64,000 bases of DNA from positions 1 through 64,000 of the forward strand of contig NZ_BCQP01000020.1 in the NCBI RefSeq assembly GCF_001552135.1. Reading direction: 5' to 3'. Below, piece after piece: positions 7,966 through 28,400 of this stretch. The notes beneath the pieces are model-generated. The model did no database searches, was not told the origin of the DNA, and was given only the letters and a program-made list of their open reading frames with translations. Within the stretch, counting starts at the first letter, position 1; the number at the start of each line of letters is the position of its first letter. The stretch comes from Actinomadura chibensis NBRC 106107 (GTDB lineage: Bacteria; Actinomycetota; Actinomycetes; Streptosporangiales; Streptosporangiaceae). Position numbers and translations under genes: made by a program.

Positions 7966-8534
7966 CCCGCCGGGGTCACGGGGATGCACACGGCGTAGAC
8001 CGTGTAGGAACCCGCGGTGCCCGGCGAGTTGTTGAAGGACACCGTCCACGTGCTCTCAGAGGACGGGAACGACTCGTACTGCTGCACGGTGAGGGCGTTG
8101 CCCCCGAGAGGCGTCACCACGCCACCGCCCGTGATGACGGTTCCGGCCGGGCAGGTCGCGGTTCCCGTGTTGAGCCCGGGCGCCAACGCGTGGGTCTCCC
8201 GGACGATCTGGGTCGGCCGGGTGGGTCCCGCGGGTCCCGTCGCCCCCGTCGGCCCTTCCTGGCCGGCGGGTCCCGTCGCTCCCGCGGGCCCCTCCGGACC
8301 CGTGGGGCCGGTCGCCCCCGCGTGCCCTCGCGGGCCCGTGGGGCCCGTCGCCCCCGCAGGCCCTGTGGGTCCGGGCGGTCCGGGCTTTCCCGGCGGGCAG
8401 GTGTGCTTGCAGGGGTGCTTCCCGTCGCCGCCGGCGACCGCCGCGTGGGCCGTCGACGCGGCTCCCGCCAGCAGCACCGCCGTCACCGCCGGTACGGCGG
8501 CACGTCTCAGTAGGGTCGTGGGCTTCCGTCTCAT
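7962..8534 (-). CDS. Secreted collagen-like (Gly-X-Y repeat) protein
   Basis: 190 residues. A Sec signal peptide is clear: [15 protein letters not shown], a hydrophobic Ala/Val core, then a likely cut after STAHA. A short Cys-containing segment ([10 protein letters not shown]) follows. Next come about 19 Gly-X-Y triplets rich in GPTGPAG, GATGPTG and GPEGPAG (about residues 48-105), then a C-terminal globular region of about 85 residues with two cysteines (TATCPAG, YAVCIPV). Bacterial collagen-like domains form trimeric triple helices, and the globular end probably nucleates trimerisation. No sortase motif or anchor is visible, so release from the cell is likely. The function is unknown. Confidence 0.85.
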   Translation of the reverse strand: MRRKPTTLLRRAAVPAVTAVLLAGAASTAHAAVAGGDGKHPCKHTCPPGKPGPPGPTGPAGATGPTGPRGHAGATGPTGPEGPAGATGPAGQEGPTGATGPAGPTRPTQIVRETHALAPGLNTGTATCPAGTVITGGGVVTPLGGNALTVQQYESFPSSESTWTVSFNNSPGTAGSYTVYAVCIPVTPAG

Positions 8535-8767
8535 TTCCGTCCCCCGTGAATTGTTCGGCTGACCACGGACGAGACCCCCTCGCCCCCATGCGGACGAGGG
8601 ACACGCCGTTGATCAGCACCGTACGGACCCGGCCGACCTATGTCACGGACGGTGACGACGGATTGACGCTCTGAGCGAAGAGATGACCGAAGAGACGGCG
8701 CCTGTTGGCCCGCAGAGGGCACGGCCCGCTGGTCATCGGGCCGCCCAGCCCCCGTCCACCGCGAGCA

Positions 8768-8797
8768 GCGCGCCCGCGGCGCTCGCCGCGAGCGCGC
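8768..8797 (-). terminator. Hairpin just downstream of sbnB
   Basis: GCGCGC at 8768-8773 pairs with 8792-8797, and the inner CGCGGCG at 8775-8781 pairs with CGCCGCG at 8784-8790, with one mismatch between them. It starts 1-2 bp beyond the sbnB stop. It is a plausible terminator without a T tract. Confidence 0.4.
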
Positions 8798-8798
8798 G

Positions 8799-9824
8799 TC
8801 AGCCGTAGCGGTCCATGTCATGGAAGAAGCCGGGGACGGTCTGGAGCCCGCCCGACGCGGACACCTCGTCGTAGACGTGGCGGGCCACGGCCAGGTCCAG
8901 GACGCCGAGCCCGAACGGCGAGAACACGACCGGGCGGTCGGCGGGAGGGGACGTCCTCCCGGTGAGGACGTCGTAGAGCGTCCCGGCGACGAAGCCGCGG
9001 TGCCCGACCCGCTGCTCGGCCAGGTGCGGGGACGTGTTCGCCTTCAGGCAGTGCTCGACGTCGTCCACGACGTTGTACGCGGACAGGACGACCTCGGGCG
9101 ACAGGTCGCGCAGCGACACGTGCAGCACCAGCGGGGCGTGCGCGAACCAGCCGGGGTCGGCGACGTGCGGCTCCGCGGCGACCGTCGCGAACACGACCAG
9201 GTCGGACGAGCGGATCAGCGCCTCCGCCGACCCGTGCACGGTGACGGGCCCAGTCTCCGTCCGCTCCAGGTAGCCCTTGAAGCCGCCCGCGTGCGCGGTG
9301 GACAGGTCGTGGACGCCCAGCTCGTCGAACGCGAAGCCGTTCGCCGCGAGGTAGGTGTGGATGTAGCGGGCGATCAGCCCGGCGCCGACGAACCCGACCC
9401 GGCGCGGCCGGTCGCCGCGCCGGTCGGCCAGTTCGGCGGCGGCGAGCGCCGCGGACGCGGCCGTCCGCGCGGCGGAGATGATCGAGCTCTCCAGGCACGC
9501 GAACGGGTACCCGGTCTCGGCGTCGTTGAGGATCAGCACGGCGGACGCGCGCGGGATCCCGTGCGCGACGTTGCCCGGGAAGCTGGAGATCCACTTGACG
9601 CCGTGCACGCCGACGCCGCCCTTGACCGAGGCGGGCAGCGCGATGATCCGGTCGGCCGGGCGGTCCGGGAACCGCAGGAAGTAGGAGTCCGGGTTGACGG
9701 TCTGACCCTCGCCGTGCAGCCGGTAGGCCGCCTCGACGATCCGGATCACGCGGGTCTCCCATCCGGCGAGCGCCGCGTGGACCTGGGCGCCGGGGATCAC
9801 GGCGAATGCGGGGGCCTGGCTCAT
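8799..9824 (-). CDS. sbnB: 2,3-diaminopropionate biosynthesis protein SbnB
   Basis: 341 residues of the ornithine cyclodeaminase fold. In the staphyloferrin B pathway SbnB uses NAD to oxidise N-(1-amino-1-carboxyethyl)-glutamate and release L-2,3-diaminopropionate (Dap) and 2-oxoglutarate. Seen here: GVKWISSFPGN (substrate loop typical of SbnB rather than of ornithine cyclodeaminase), CLESSIISAARTAASAALAA, the NAD-binding GFVGAGLIARYIHTYL, and SPFGLGVLDLAVA near the end. Start is ATG 9824, with GGAG 10 nt upstream. It lies 20 bp behind sbnA in one leftward operon. The pair supplies Dap for the adjacent NRPS; the pathway call is strong, while use of Dap by the NRPS is inference supported by a pocket code. 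Confidence 0.9.
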   Translation of the reverse strand: MSQAPAFAVIPGAQVHAALAGWETRVIRIVEAAYRLHGEGQTVNPDSYFLRFPDRPADRIIALPASVKGGVGVHGVKWISSFPGNVAHGIPRASAVLILNDAETGYPFACLESSIISAARTAASAALAAAELADRRGDRPRRVGFVGAGLIARYIHTYLAANGFAFDELGVHDLSTAHAGGFKGYLERTETGPVTVHGSAEALIRSSDLVVFATVAAEPHVADPGWFAHAPLVLHVSLRDLSPEVVLSAYNVVDDVEHCLKANTSPHLAEQRVGHRGFVAGTLYDVLTGRTSPPADRPVVFSPFGLGVLDLAVARHVYDEVSASGGLQTVPGFFHDMDRYG

Positions 9825-9844
9825 GGCTGCGACGCTCCGGATGA

Positions 9845-10822
9845 TCAGTGGCGGTGGATTTCGGCGAGGCCGGGCAGCAGTTCGGGGAACAGCTCGCGGA
9901 GCCAGCCGTCCGCGTAGATGGAGTCCAGGTAGCGCTCGCCGAGGTCGGGCGCGATCGCCACGGCGACCGGGTCCTCGCCGGGGTACTTCGCCTCCAGCCA
10001 GCGGGACGCGCCCGACACGACGGTGCCGGTGGAGCCGCCGAACAGGAACCCGCGCGCGGACAGCGCGTGCGCGGTGCGGATCGTGTCCGGCTCGGCGACG
10101 TGGACGACGTCGTCGACGAGCGACTCGTCCACCAGGTCGGGCCTGCTGCTCGTGCCGAGGCCCGGCACCATCCGGCGCTCGGGGAGGCCGCCGAAGGTGA
10201 CCGACCCGACCGCGTCGACCGCCACGATCGTCACCGGGCGGCGCCGCTCCCGGAAGTACCGCGCGCAGCCCATCAGCGTGCCGGTCGTGCCCGCCCCGAT
10301 GAAGAGGATCTCCAGGTCGGGGAAGGCGCGGTCGATCGCCGGGGCCGTCCCCCGGTAGTGGGCGAGCCAGTTGTTGCGGTTGGCGTACTGGTTCAGCCAC
10401 ACGTACCCGGGGCCCGACGCGCACAGCTCCCGGACGTAGCGGACGCGGGCGCCGAGGTGGCCGCCGTTCGCGTCCGTCTCCGCGACGACGCGGACGTCCG
10501 CGCCGAGCGCCCGCATCACCCGCACCGACGCCGGGTTGCAGCGCGGGTCGGTGACGCACACGAACCGCAGCCCGCGGCTCGCCGCGATCAGGCTGAGCGC
10601 GATCCCGAGGTTGCCGGACGACGACTCGACGAGGGTCGAGCCGGGGGTGAGGACGCCGTCGGCGGCGGCCGCCTCGACCATCGCCGCGGCCGCCTTCAGC
10701 TTCACCGACCCGGCGAAGTTGAAGCCCTCGCATTTCAGGTAGAGCGGCCGGTCGATAACGTGCCGGAGATCGACGTAAAGGTCGTCGACATTGAATTCCT
10801 GCGGCGAGGTGATTATCGGCAC
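9845..10822 (-). CDS. sbnA: 2,3-diaminopropionate biosynthesis protein SbnA (PLP synthase)
   Basis: 325 residues, type II PLP fold of the cysteine synthase group. SbnA enzymes join O-phosphoserine and glutamate to make the aminocarboxyethyl-glutamate precursor of Dap. Seen: LYLKCEGFNFAGSVKLKAAA, whose Lys should be the PLP Schiff-base lysine, TLVESSSGNLGIALS (the asparagine loop), and FIGAGTTGTLMG (PLP phosphate loop). GFLFGGSTGTVVSGA closes the site. Start is GTG 10822, with an AGGA site 8 nt upstream. It is first in a two-gene operon and divergent from the NRPS genes. A plain cysteine synthase is unlikely because of the SbnB partner. Confidence 0.9.
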   Translation of the reverse strand: MPIITSPQEFNVDDLYVDLRHVIDRPLYLKCEGFNFAGSVKLKAAAAMVEAAAADGVLTPGSTLVESSSGNLGIALSLIAASRGLRFVCVTDPRCNPASVRVMRALGADVRVVAETDANGGHLGARVRYVRELCASGPGYVWLNQYANRNNWLAHYRGTAPAIDRAFPDLEILFIGAGTTGTLMGCARYFRERRRPVTIVAVDAVGSVTFGGLPERRMVPGLGTSSRPDLVDESLVDDVVHVAEPDTIRTAHALSARGFLFGGSTGTVVSGASRWLEAKYPGEDPVAVAIAPDLGERYLDSIYADGWLRELFPELLPGLAEIHRH

Positions 10823-11070
10823 GCTGGCATCCTGAAAGGAAGAATCAATTCCCTCATCGTCTCTCGGGCGTGGTCCCACGAGTTAGCCGCGGGCTGCGCG
10901 CCGGAGCCGTGGCGGAGCCTCACCGTACCCGCGCGCATCTTCCGGCCGCAACCCCTCGACTTACCGTCTGGTAGCGACGAATGCGAGATGGGTCGGCAAG
11001 GCGATGTATAAGCTGTGCGGTCCGCTTGTTTTGGTGATGACAGCGGAGAAGTCTCAGCTCACGGAGAGTG
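10823..11070. promoter_or_regulatory. Divergent promoter region between sbnA and the NRPS operon
   Basis: These 248 bp separate the start of sbnA from the start of the adenylation-core gene. They must hold promoters in both directions. The part near sbnA and the part near 10980-11060 are less GC-rich than the coding DNA. I looked for a DtxR/IdeR-type iron box and did not see one, so iron control is not supported. No gene fits here. Confidence 0.5.
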
Positions 11071-12573
11071 ATGATGGACGCTCGCGGACCCGTCGCCGAC
11101 CGGCTGCTCCCGCCCGCCGGACTGCCCGCCCTGGACGTGTCGCCGGAGCAGGCGGCGCGGGCCCGGGAGCTGGCCGCCCGGCACGGGATGCTCCGCGAGC
11201 ACCCCGTCGACCTGGCCGATCCGGTCATCACGCGGGTGGAGCGGTTCGCCGCCGAGCGGGACCGCCCCGCCGTCGCCGACGCGGGCCGGACGCTCGGCTA
11301 CGCCGACCTCGCGGCGGAGGCCCGGCGGATCGCCGCGCTGCTGGACGGCGCGGGCGTCGGGCCGGGCGCGGTCGTCGGCGTCGGCGGCGGGCGGAGCGCG
11401 TCGGTGATCGCCGCGTTCCTCGCGATCGAGCTGCTCGGGGCGCTGTACGTGCCCGCCGACGAGAGCTGGCCGGCCGGGCGCGTCCGGGACGTGCTCGCGC
11501 AGTCGGGGGCGTCGGTCCTGGTCGCGGCGGGCGCGCCGGGCCCGGCGCTGGCGGCGGGCGCCGCCGCGGCCGGGTGCCGGGTCGTCGACGCCGCGCGCGC
11601 CGCGGGCCTCGCGCCGTGGCGCGGCGCGCCCCGCCTCGACTCCCTCGACCAGCCCCGGTACGTGCTGTTCACCTCGGGCTCGACGGGACGCCCGAAGGGC
11701 GCGGTCGTCGAGCACCGGGGCATGCTGAACCACCTCTGGGCCAAGATCGTCGACCTGGGGCTGACCGGCGCCGACGTCCTCGCCTTCACCGCCCCGCTCG
11801 GCTTCGACATCTCGATCTGGCAGATGCTGTGCCCGCTGCTGGTCGGCGGGCGGGTGGACGTCGTCGGCGACGGGGCCGCGCACGACCCGGCGGCCTTCGC
11901 GCGGCTGTGCGACGCGAACGGGAGCACGGTCGTGGAGCTCGTCCCGGCCATGGTCGGCCACCTGCTGGACGGCCTGCCGCCCGGCGCGCTGCCCCGGCTC
12001 CGCTGGATGATCGCGACCGGCGAGGAGCTGCCCGCCGAGCTCGCCCGCCGCTGGCTGGCCGCGATGCCGCACGCCCGGCTGCTCAACGCCTACGGCCCGA
12101 CCGAGTGCTCCGACGACGTCACGCACCACGTCGTCACGTCCGGCGACCTGCGGCTGACGCGGCTGCCGATCGGCACGCCCGTCGTCAACGCCTGCCTGTA
12201 CGTGCTCCGCGAGGAGGACGACGGGACGTGGTCGGCCTGCGACGCGGGCGAGGCGGGCGAGCTGTTCGTCGGCGGCGTGGCCGTCGGCCGGGGCTACCTC
12301 GGCGACGGCGAGCGCACCCGCAGGGCGTTCTACCGCGACCCGTTCGCCCCGTCCCCGACCGGGCGGCTGTACCGGACGGGCGACGCCGTGCGCCTGCTGC
12401 CCGCCGACGCGGGGGGTGAGGACCGCCCGGTGCTCCAGTACCTCGGGCGCGTCGACCGGCAGGTCAAGATCTCCGGGGTGCGGATGGAGCCGGGCGAGAT
12501 CGAGGCCGTCCTGCGGCGGCATCCGGGGGTGCGGGCGGCGGCGGTCGTGGCGCACGAGTACCCGGCCCGCTGA
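11071..12573 (+). CDS. Free-standing adenylation core lacking A9-A10 (one half of a split A domain)
   Basis: About 500 residues. After about 50 extra N-terminal residues it has the adenylation core: [15 protein letters not shown] (A3, near residue 200), FDISIW (A4), NAYGPTE (A5, near 339), the A7-like RTGDAVRLL and GRVDRQVKISGVRMEPGEIE (A8, about 460-479). It then stops after VVAHEYPAR. The A9 segment and the A10 NGK lysine, needed for adenylate formation, are absent. I see no frameshifted continuation downstream. The missing part sits in module 2 of the next gene. Pocket residues by alignment with GrsA are D-I-W-E-I-T-A-D-D, the published Dab-type pattern, fitting Dap from SbnA/SbnB. Start: GGAG lies 5 nt before ATG 11071, and ATG 11074 is an alternative. 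Confidence 0.9.
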   Translation: MMDARGPVADRLLPPAGLPALDVSPEQAARARELAARHGMLREHPVDLADPVITRVERFAAERDRPAVADAGRTLGYADLAAEARRIAALLDGAGVGPGAVVGVGGGRSASVIAAFLAIELLGALYVPADESWPAGRVRDVLAQSGASVLVAAGAPGPALAAGAAAAGCRVVDAARAAGLAPWRGAPRLDSLDQPRYVLFTSGSTGRPKGAVVEHRGMLNHLWAKIVDLGLTGADVLAFTAPLGFDISIWQMLCPLLVGGRVDVVGDGAAHDPAAFARLCDANGSTVVELVPAMVGHLLDGLPPGALPRLRWMIATGEELPAELARRWLAAMPHARLLNAYGPTECSDDVTHHVVTSGDLRLTRLPIGTPVVNACLYVLREEDDGTWSACDAGEAGELFVGGVAVGRGYLGDGERTRRAFYRDPFAPSPTGRLYRTGDAVRLLPADAGGEDRPVLQYLGRVDRQVKISGVRMEPGEIEAVLRRHPGVRAAAVVAHEYPAR

Positions 12574-12935
12574 ATCGTTACCCAGCGTAATTGCGCGAAC
12601 AGAATGCGTTGCCGTCTTTTGGTGCCCGGTGCGCGTCGCGTCCCGCGAACGGCTGAGGACCGACCCGTGGTTTTGTCACTTCCGTGAGCAATGCGGCGGC
12701 CCAAGTTCTGCTTTTGAGGGGATTGCGGCCCCCAGGGCGGGCTGGTTGACTGTGGCCTCGCTACTCCCGAGTAGAACATGGTGAGTCCCGGGTGCGCGCG
12801 GGCCGATCGCGGTCCCGGTCGGAACTGAACGCGAAAGGGGACGGGGAACGGCTCGATTCGCTGTGGCCGTCCGTTTTTCCGGACGCCGCGGCCGGGCGTG
12901 CAGGAGACCATCTTCGACCGGGAAAGTGCCGTTTG
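12574..12935. promoter_or_regulatory. 362-bp leader between the adenylation core and the first NRPS gene
   Basis: This stretch is less GC-rich than its surroundings in places and holds no convincing gene. It does not encode the missing A9-A10 part in any frame. It contains TTGACT at 12746-12751 and an inverted repeat at 12761-12774, so the large NRPS gene may have its own promoter here. Spacing to a possible TAGAAC at 12772 is 20 bp, longer than ideal. Confidence 0.4.
12761..12774. promoter_or_regulatory. Inverted repeat CTACTC-CC-GAGTAG
   Basis: Perfect 6-bp arms around 2 bp, 162 bp before the NRPS start and overlapping the putative promoter. It is a candidate operator; no matching regulator gene is identified. 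Confidence 0.4.
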
Positions 12936-22429
<9,494 letters not shown>

Positions 22430-22433
<4 letters not shown>

Positions 22434-25400
22434 ACCGGGGGGACATCGAGGACATCCTCCCGCTGTCCCCGCTCCAGCAGGGGTTCTTCTTCCACGCGGT
22501 CGTCGACGCCGGGGACTCCGACGTGTACACGGCGCAGCTCGTCCTCGACCTGGACGGGCCGCTGGACGCCGCCGCGCTGCGCGCCGCCGCCGGGACGCTG
22601 CTGCGCCGCCACGCCAACCTGCGCGCCGCGTTCTGGCACGAGGACCTGTCGCGCCCCGTGCAGGTGATCCCGCGCGCGGTCGAGCCGCCGTGGACGGAGG
22701 TCGACGCGGACGAGGCGGAAGCGGACGCGATCGTCGCGCGGGAGCGGGCGCGCGGGTTCGACCTGACCGCGCCGCCGCTGTTGCGGTTCGTGCTCGTCCG
22801 GACGGGCCCCGCCCGCCACCGGCTGATCTTCACCAACCACCACATCCTGCTGGACGGCTGGTCCACGCCGATCCTCGCGACCGAGCTGTTCCTGCTGTAC
22901 ATGCAGGGCGGCCACGACACGGGGATGCCGCGCGTCACCCCGTACAAGACCTACCTGGCGTGGCTCGCGAAGCAGGACCGCGCCGCCGCCGAGGACGCCT
23001 GGCGCCGCGCCCTGCACGGCCTGGACGGGCCGAGCCTCGTCGCCCCGCACGCGGCCGGGCGACCTCCGCGCCCGCCCGAGCGCACGGCCACCGAGCTGGA
23101 CGAACGCGCCACCCGCCGCCTCACCCGCGCGGCCCGCCGCCACGGCGTCACGCTCGGCACCGTCCTGCAAGGGGCATGGGGCCTGGTCGTCGGGCGGCTG
23201 CTCGGGTCGGACGACGTCGTGTTCGGCGCGACCGTGTCCGGGCGCCCGCCGGAGCTGCCCGGCGTCGAAGAGATGATCGGGCTGTTCATCAACACGCTGC
23301 CGGTCCGCGTCCGGTACCGGCTGGACGAACCGCTCGCCGCGCTGATGGAACGGCTCCAGGACGAGCAGACCGGACTCCTCGCCCACCACCATCTGGGCCT
23401 CACCGACATCCAGCGGGTGGCGGGCCACGGCGGCGCGCTGTTCGACACCATGACGGTGCTGGAGAACTACCCGTTCGACCCGTCCGCGATGGACGGCTCC
23501 CTCAACGGCGTCCGCATTGCCGCAGCCGACTCTTACGACGCGACCCACTTCCCCTTGTCCTTCGTGGCCGTGCCCGGGGAGAGGCTGTCGCTGCGTCTGC
23601 ATTACCGGCCCGATGTGTATGAGCGTCCCGTCGTGGAGGCGCTGCTCGGGCGCGTCCGCCGTTTCCTGGAGGCGTTCGCCGACGACTCCGGACGCCCGAT
23701 CGGCGCCGTCGCCCTCGCGAGCGACGCCGAGCGGGCCGCCCTCGCCGCCTGGAACGACACCGGCAGGGGCGAACCGTCCGGCACGATCCCCGCGCTGTTC
23801 GAGGCGCAGGCCGCCCGCACCCCGGACGACGTCGCGCTCGTCTGCGGCGACGCCCGCCTCACCTACGCCGAGCTGGACGGACGCGCCGACCGGCTCGCGC
23901 GCGAGCTGACCGCGCGGGGGATCGGCCCCGAGGACCGCGTCGCGCTCGTCCTGCCGCGCACCCCGGAGATCGTCGTGGCGATCCTCGGCGTGCTGAAGGC
24001 GGGCGCGGCGTACGTGCCGATCGACCCGGAGCATCCGGCCGAGCGCGTCCGGTTCATGCTGGACGACTGCCGGCCCGCGCTGACCATCACCGAGGGCGGC
24101 TTCCCGGCCGGCGCCGGAGGGCACGCACACGACCCGTCCGGCGCCGACCGGGTTCCCCCGTCCCGGCCGTCGCGCCCGCTCCGTTCGGGGAATGCCGCCT
24201 ACGTCATCTACACCTCCGGTTCCACCGGGCGCCCGAAAGGCGTGACCGTCCCGCACGGCGGCGTCCTGAACTATTTCGAGGCGCACCGGGAACGGTTCTT
24301 CGACCCGGTGGTCGAAGCCGCCGGTGGACGCCGCCTGCGCTTCGCGCACCTCGCGTCGTTCTCGTTCGACACGTCCTGGATGGGTCTGCTCTGGATGATG
24401 TACGGCCACGAGCTGCACCTCATCGACGACGACACCCGCCGCGACGCCGATGCGTACGCCGCATACGTGGCGCGGGCGCGGATCGACCTGGTGAACACCA
24501 CCCCGTCGCATTTCGCGTCCCTTCTCGAAGCCGGTCTCCTCGACGACGACGGACGGCACCGCCCGGCGCAGCTCCTCCTCGGCGGCGAGGCGATCCCGGA
24601 CGCCCTGTGGGAGAGACTCCGCGCCACTCCCGGCGTCACCGCGCGCAATTTCTACGGGCCCACCGAATCCACGATCGACACCATGAGCCAGGTCGTCGAG
24701 GACCGCGCCCGGCCGTCCGTCGGCGGGCCGTACCGGAACGTCCGCGCCCGCGTGCTGGACGCCGCGCTCCAGCCCGTCCCCGCCGGCGTCCCCGGCGAGC
24801 TGTACCTCGCGGGCGCGCAGCTCGCCCGCGGCTACCACGACCGGCCGGGGCTCACCGCCGAGCGGTTCGTCGCCGACCCGTTCGGCGCGCCCGGCGACCG
24901 CCTCTACCGCACCGGCGACCTCGCCCGATGGCTCCCGGACGGCACGATCGAGCACCTCGGCCGCGCCGACGACCAGGTCAAGATCCGCGGCTTCCGGGTC
25001 GAGCCCGGCGAGATCGAGCACGTGCTCGCCGGGTGCCCGGGCGTCGCGCGGGCCGCCGTGGTCGCCCGCGCGGACCGTCCCGGCGACCGGCGGCTCGCCG
25101 CCTACGTCGTCGGCGGCCCCGGACTCGACGCGGCGGCGGTCCGGCGGTTCGCGGCCGAGCGGCTGCCCGGCCACATGGTCCCGGCGGTCACCGTCCTCGA
25201 TGCGCTGCCGCTCACCGTCAACGGCAAGCTCGACCGGGCCGCGCTGCCCGCCCCCGGCGGCGCCGCGCCGGGCACGCCCCGGGCGGCGCGGTCGCCCCGG
25301 GAGGAGATCCTGCGCGAGCTGTTCGCGGAGGTGCTCGGCGTGGCGCGGGTCGGCGTCGACGACGGGTTCTTCGCGCTCGGCGGCGACTCGCTCACCGCCA

Positions 25401-28400
25401 CCCGCCTCGCCGCCCGGATCCGGTCCGCGCTGGGCGTCGAGACGACCGTGCGCACGCTGTTCGAGGCGCCGACCGTCGCGGGACTCGCCGCGCGGCTCGC
25501 GGACGCGTCCGGCGAGGTGCGGCCGCCGCTCGTCCGCGCGGACCGCCGTCCCGCCGTGGTCCCGCTGTCGTACGCGCAGCGGCGGCTGTGGTTCCTCAAC
25601 CGGTTCGAGCGCGCGGCGGCGACGTTCAGCATGCCGGTCGCGCTGCGGCTCACCGGCGCGCTCGACCTCGGCGCGCTGCGCGACGCCCTCGGCGACGTCA
25701 CCGCCCGGCACGAGTCGCTCCGCACGATCTTCCCGGACGCGTCGGGGAGCGCGCGGCAGGTCGTCCTCGACCCGGCCGACGCGCGTCCCCGCCTCGACGT
25801 GGTCGAGATCGGCGAGGACGCGCTGCCGACGGCGCTCGCCGCGATGGCGGGGGAGGGTTTCGACCTGTCCGTCGAACCGCCGGTCCGGGCGCGGCTGTTC
25901 GCGCTCGGCGGCGACGTCCATGTGCTGATGCTCGTCCTGCACCACATCGCGGCGGACGGCTGGTCGATGGCGCCGCTCGCCCGCGACGTGCTCCACGCCT
26001 ACGCGGCCCGTTCTGGCGGACGGGCTCCCGAGTGGGCGGAACTGCCCGTGCAGTACGCTGATTACACGCTTTGGCAGCGGGAGCTTCTGGGGTCGGAGGA
26101 CGATCCGGAGAGCGTGGTCTCGCGGCAGATCGCGTTCTGGCGGGAGGCTTTGGCGGGGTTGCCGGAGGAGCTTCGGCTTCCGGCGGACCGGCCGCGCCCG
26201 GCGGAGGCGTCCTACCGGGGCCGCACGCACGCCTTCGACCTGAACGCCGACCTGCACGCCGGGCTGCTCGCGGTCGCCCGGCAGAGCGGCGCGACCCTGT
26301 TCATGGTCATGCAGGCCGCGTTCGCCGCGCTGCTGACGCGGTTGGGCGCCGGGACGGACGTGCCGATCGGCTCCCCGATCGCCGGTCGGACGGACGAGGC
26401 GCTCGACGACCTGGTCGGCATGTTCGTGAACATGCTCGTCCTGCGCACGGACACGTCCGGCGACCCGTCGTTCCGGGAACTGGTCGGACGAGTGAAAGAG
26501 GCCGATCTCGCCGCATATGCCCATCAGGATGTTCCGTTCGAGCGGCTCGTCGACGTCCTCAACCCGGCCCGGTCCATGGCACGGCATCCGCTGTTCCAGG
26601 TCGTCCTTTCATTCCAGAACGATCCGGAGGCGCGGCTGGAACTCGACGGGCTCAGCGGCGGCGCCGAGCCGCTCATATCCGGTGCCGCGAAATACGACCT
26701 TTCCCTTTATCTGGAAGAGCGGCACCGCGACGACGGAACGCCGGGCGGAATCCAGGCCGGGCTCGAATACGCCCTCGACCTCTTCGACCCCGGCACGGCG
26801 GAATCGATCGCGGGACGGTTCGAGCGGCTCGTCCGCGAACTCGTCGCCGACCCGGACGCGCCGATCGGCGCCGCCGACATCCTCGACCGCCGGGAACGCC
26901 GCACCCTCCTGCGCCAATGGGCCGGAGGACGCGCGACTTCGGTCGAACGCTCCACGATCCCTGGCATGTTCGAGGCGCAGGTGGCGGCGCGTCCGGATGC
27001 GTTGGCGGTGTCGTTCGAGGGCGTGTCGTGGACGTATGCGGAGGTGAACGCTAAGGCCAACCGTTTGGCGCGGCGGCTGGTCGAGTGGGGTGTGGGGCCG
27101 GAGCGGTTCGTGGCGTTGGCGCTGCCGCGTTCGGCTGATCTGGTGGTCGCGGTTCTGGCGGTGTTGAAGGCGGGTGCTGCCTATGTGCCGATCGATCCGG
27201 ATTATCCGGCGGATCGGATCGCGTACATGGTGGAGGACGCCAAGCCCGTCCTGACGCTGGGCCCGGATGACCTGGACGCGTCCGGCTACGACGATTCCAA
27301 CCTAGACGTTGATATTTTGCCGGATAATCCGGCGTATGTGATTTATACGTCGGGGTCGACGGGGCGGCCGAAGGGTGTGGTGGTTCCGCATCAGAACGTG
27401 GTGCGGTTGCTGCGCTCTACCGAGGACTGGTTCGGTTTCGGCCCGGATGATGTCTGGACGCTGTTCCACTCCTACGCCTTCGACTTCACCGTCTGGGAAT
27501 TGTGGGGATCGCTGCTTTACGGCGGTCGCCTCGTCGTCGTGCCGTATCTGACGTCCCGGTCGCCCGCCGACTTCCTCGGACTGCTGGAGGCGGAGCGGGT
27601 CACGGTCCTGAATCAGACGCCGTCAGCCTTCTACCAATTGATGGCCGCTGACAAAGACAATCCCGGAGCCGATCTGGCACTGCGGTACATCGTCTTCGGC
27701 GGTGAAGCGCTCGACCTCCGGCGGCTTGACGATTGGTATTCGCGGCATCCCGAGGACGCTCCGACGCTGGTCAACATGTATGGCATCACCGAAACCACCG
27801 TGCATGTCTCCTATCTGGCTCTCGATCGCGCGTATGCGGCGACCGCGCCCGGCAGTGCCATCGGTATTGGCATTCCCGATCTACGCGTCTACATCCTGGA
27901 TTCAAGGCTCCAGCCCGTACCGCCCGGCGTGGTGGGTGAACTGTTCGTCGCGGGCCCTGGATTGGCGCGCGGGTATTTGAACCGTCCCGCGCTGTCGGCC
28001 GAGCGGTTCGTCGCCGATCCGTTCGGCGCGCCCGGTACCCGCATGTACCGGACCGGGGACCTTGGACGCTGGCTGAAGGACGGCACGCTCGAATACCTCG
28101 GACGCGCCGACCAGCAGGTCCAGTTGCGCGGATTCCGGATCGAGCTGGGCGAAGTCCAGGCCGTTCTGACCAAGCACGAATCCGTCCGGGACGCCGCCGT
28201 CATCGTCCGCGACAACCGCCTGATCGCCTACGTGACCGGCTCCGGAACCGACCCGGCGGAACTGCGCCGCAGCGCCGCCAAGGACCTTCCCGATTACATG
28301 GTCCCGGCGGCCGTCGTGGAACTGGACGCCCTTCCGCTCACCCCCAACGGCAAACTGGACCGCGACGCGCTGCCCGATCCCCGCGAAACCGCGAAAGTGT

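Noticed and set aside
9845..10822. Plain cysteine synthase
   Set aside because: The fold matches, but the immediate SbnB partner and NRPS context favour the Dap pathway.
10823..11070. Iron-box (DtxR/IdeR) control of the NRPS genes, as for a siderophore
   Set aside because: No matching palindrome is seen, and no siderophore transporter, hydroxylase or aryl-acid genes are present. sbnA/sbnB alone do not make the cluster a siderophore locus.
11071..12573. Free-standing adenylation gene as a pseudogene or frameshift remnant
   Set aside because: The frame is intact, all core motifs and a coherent pocket are present, no A9-A10 remains downstream in any frame, and the exact missing part exists in module 2 of the next gene.
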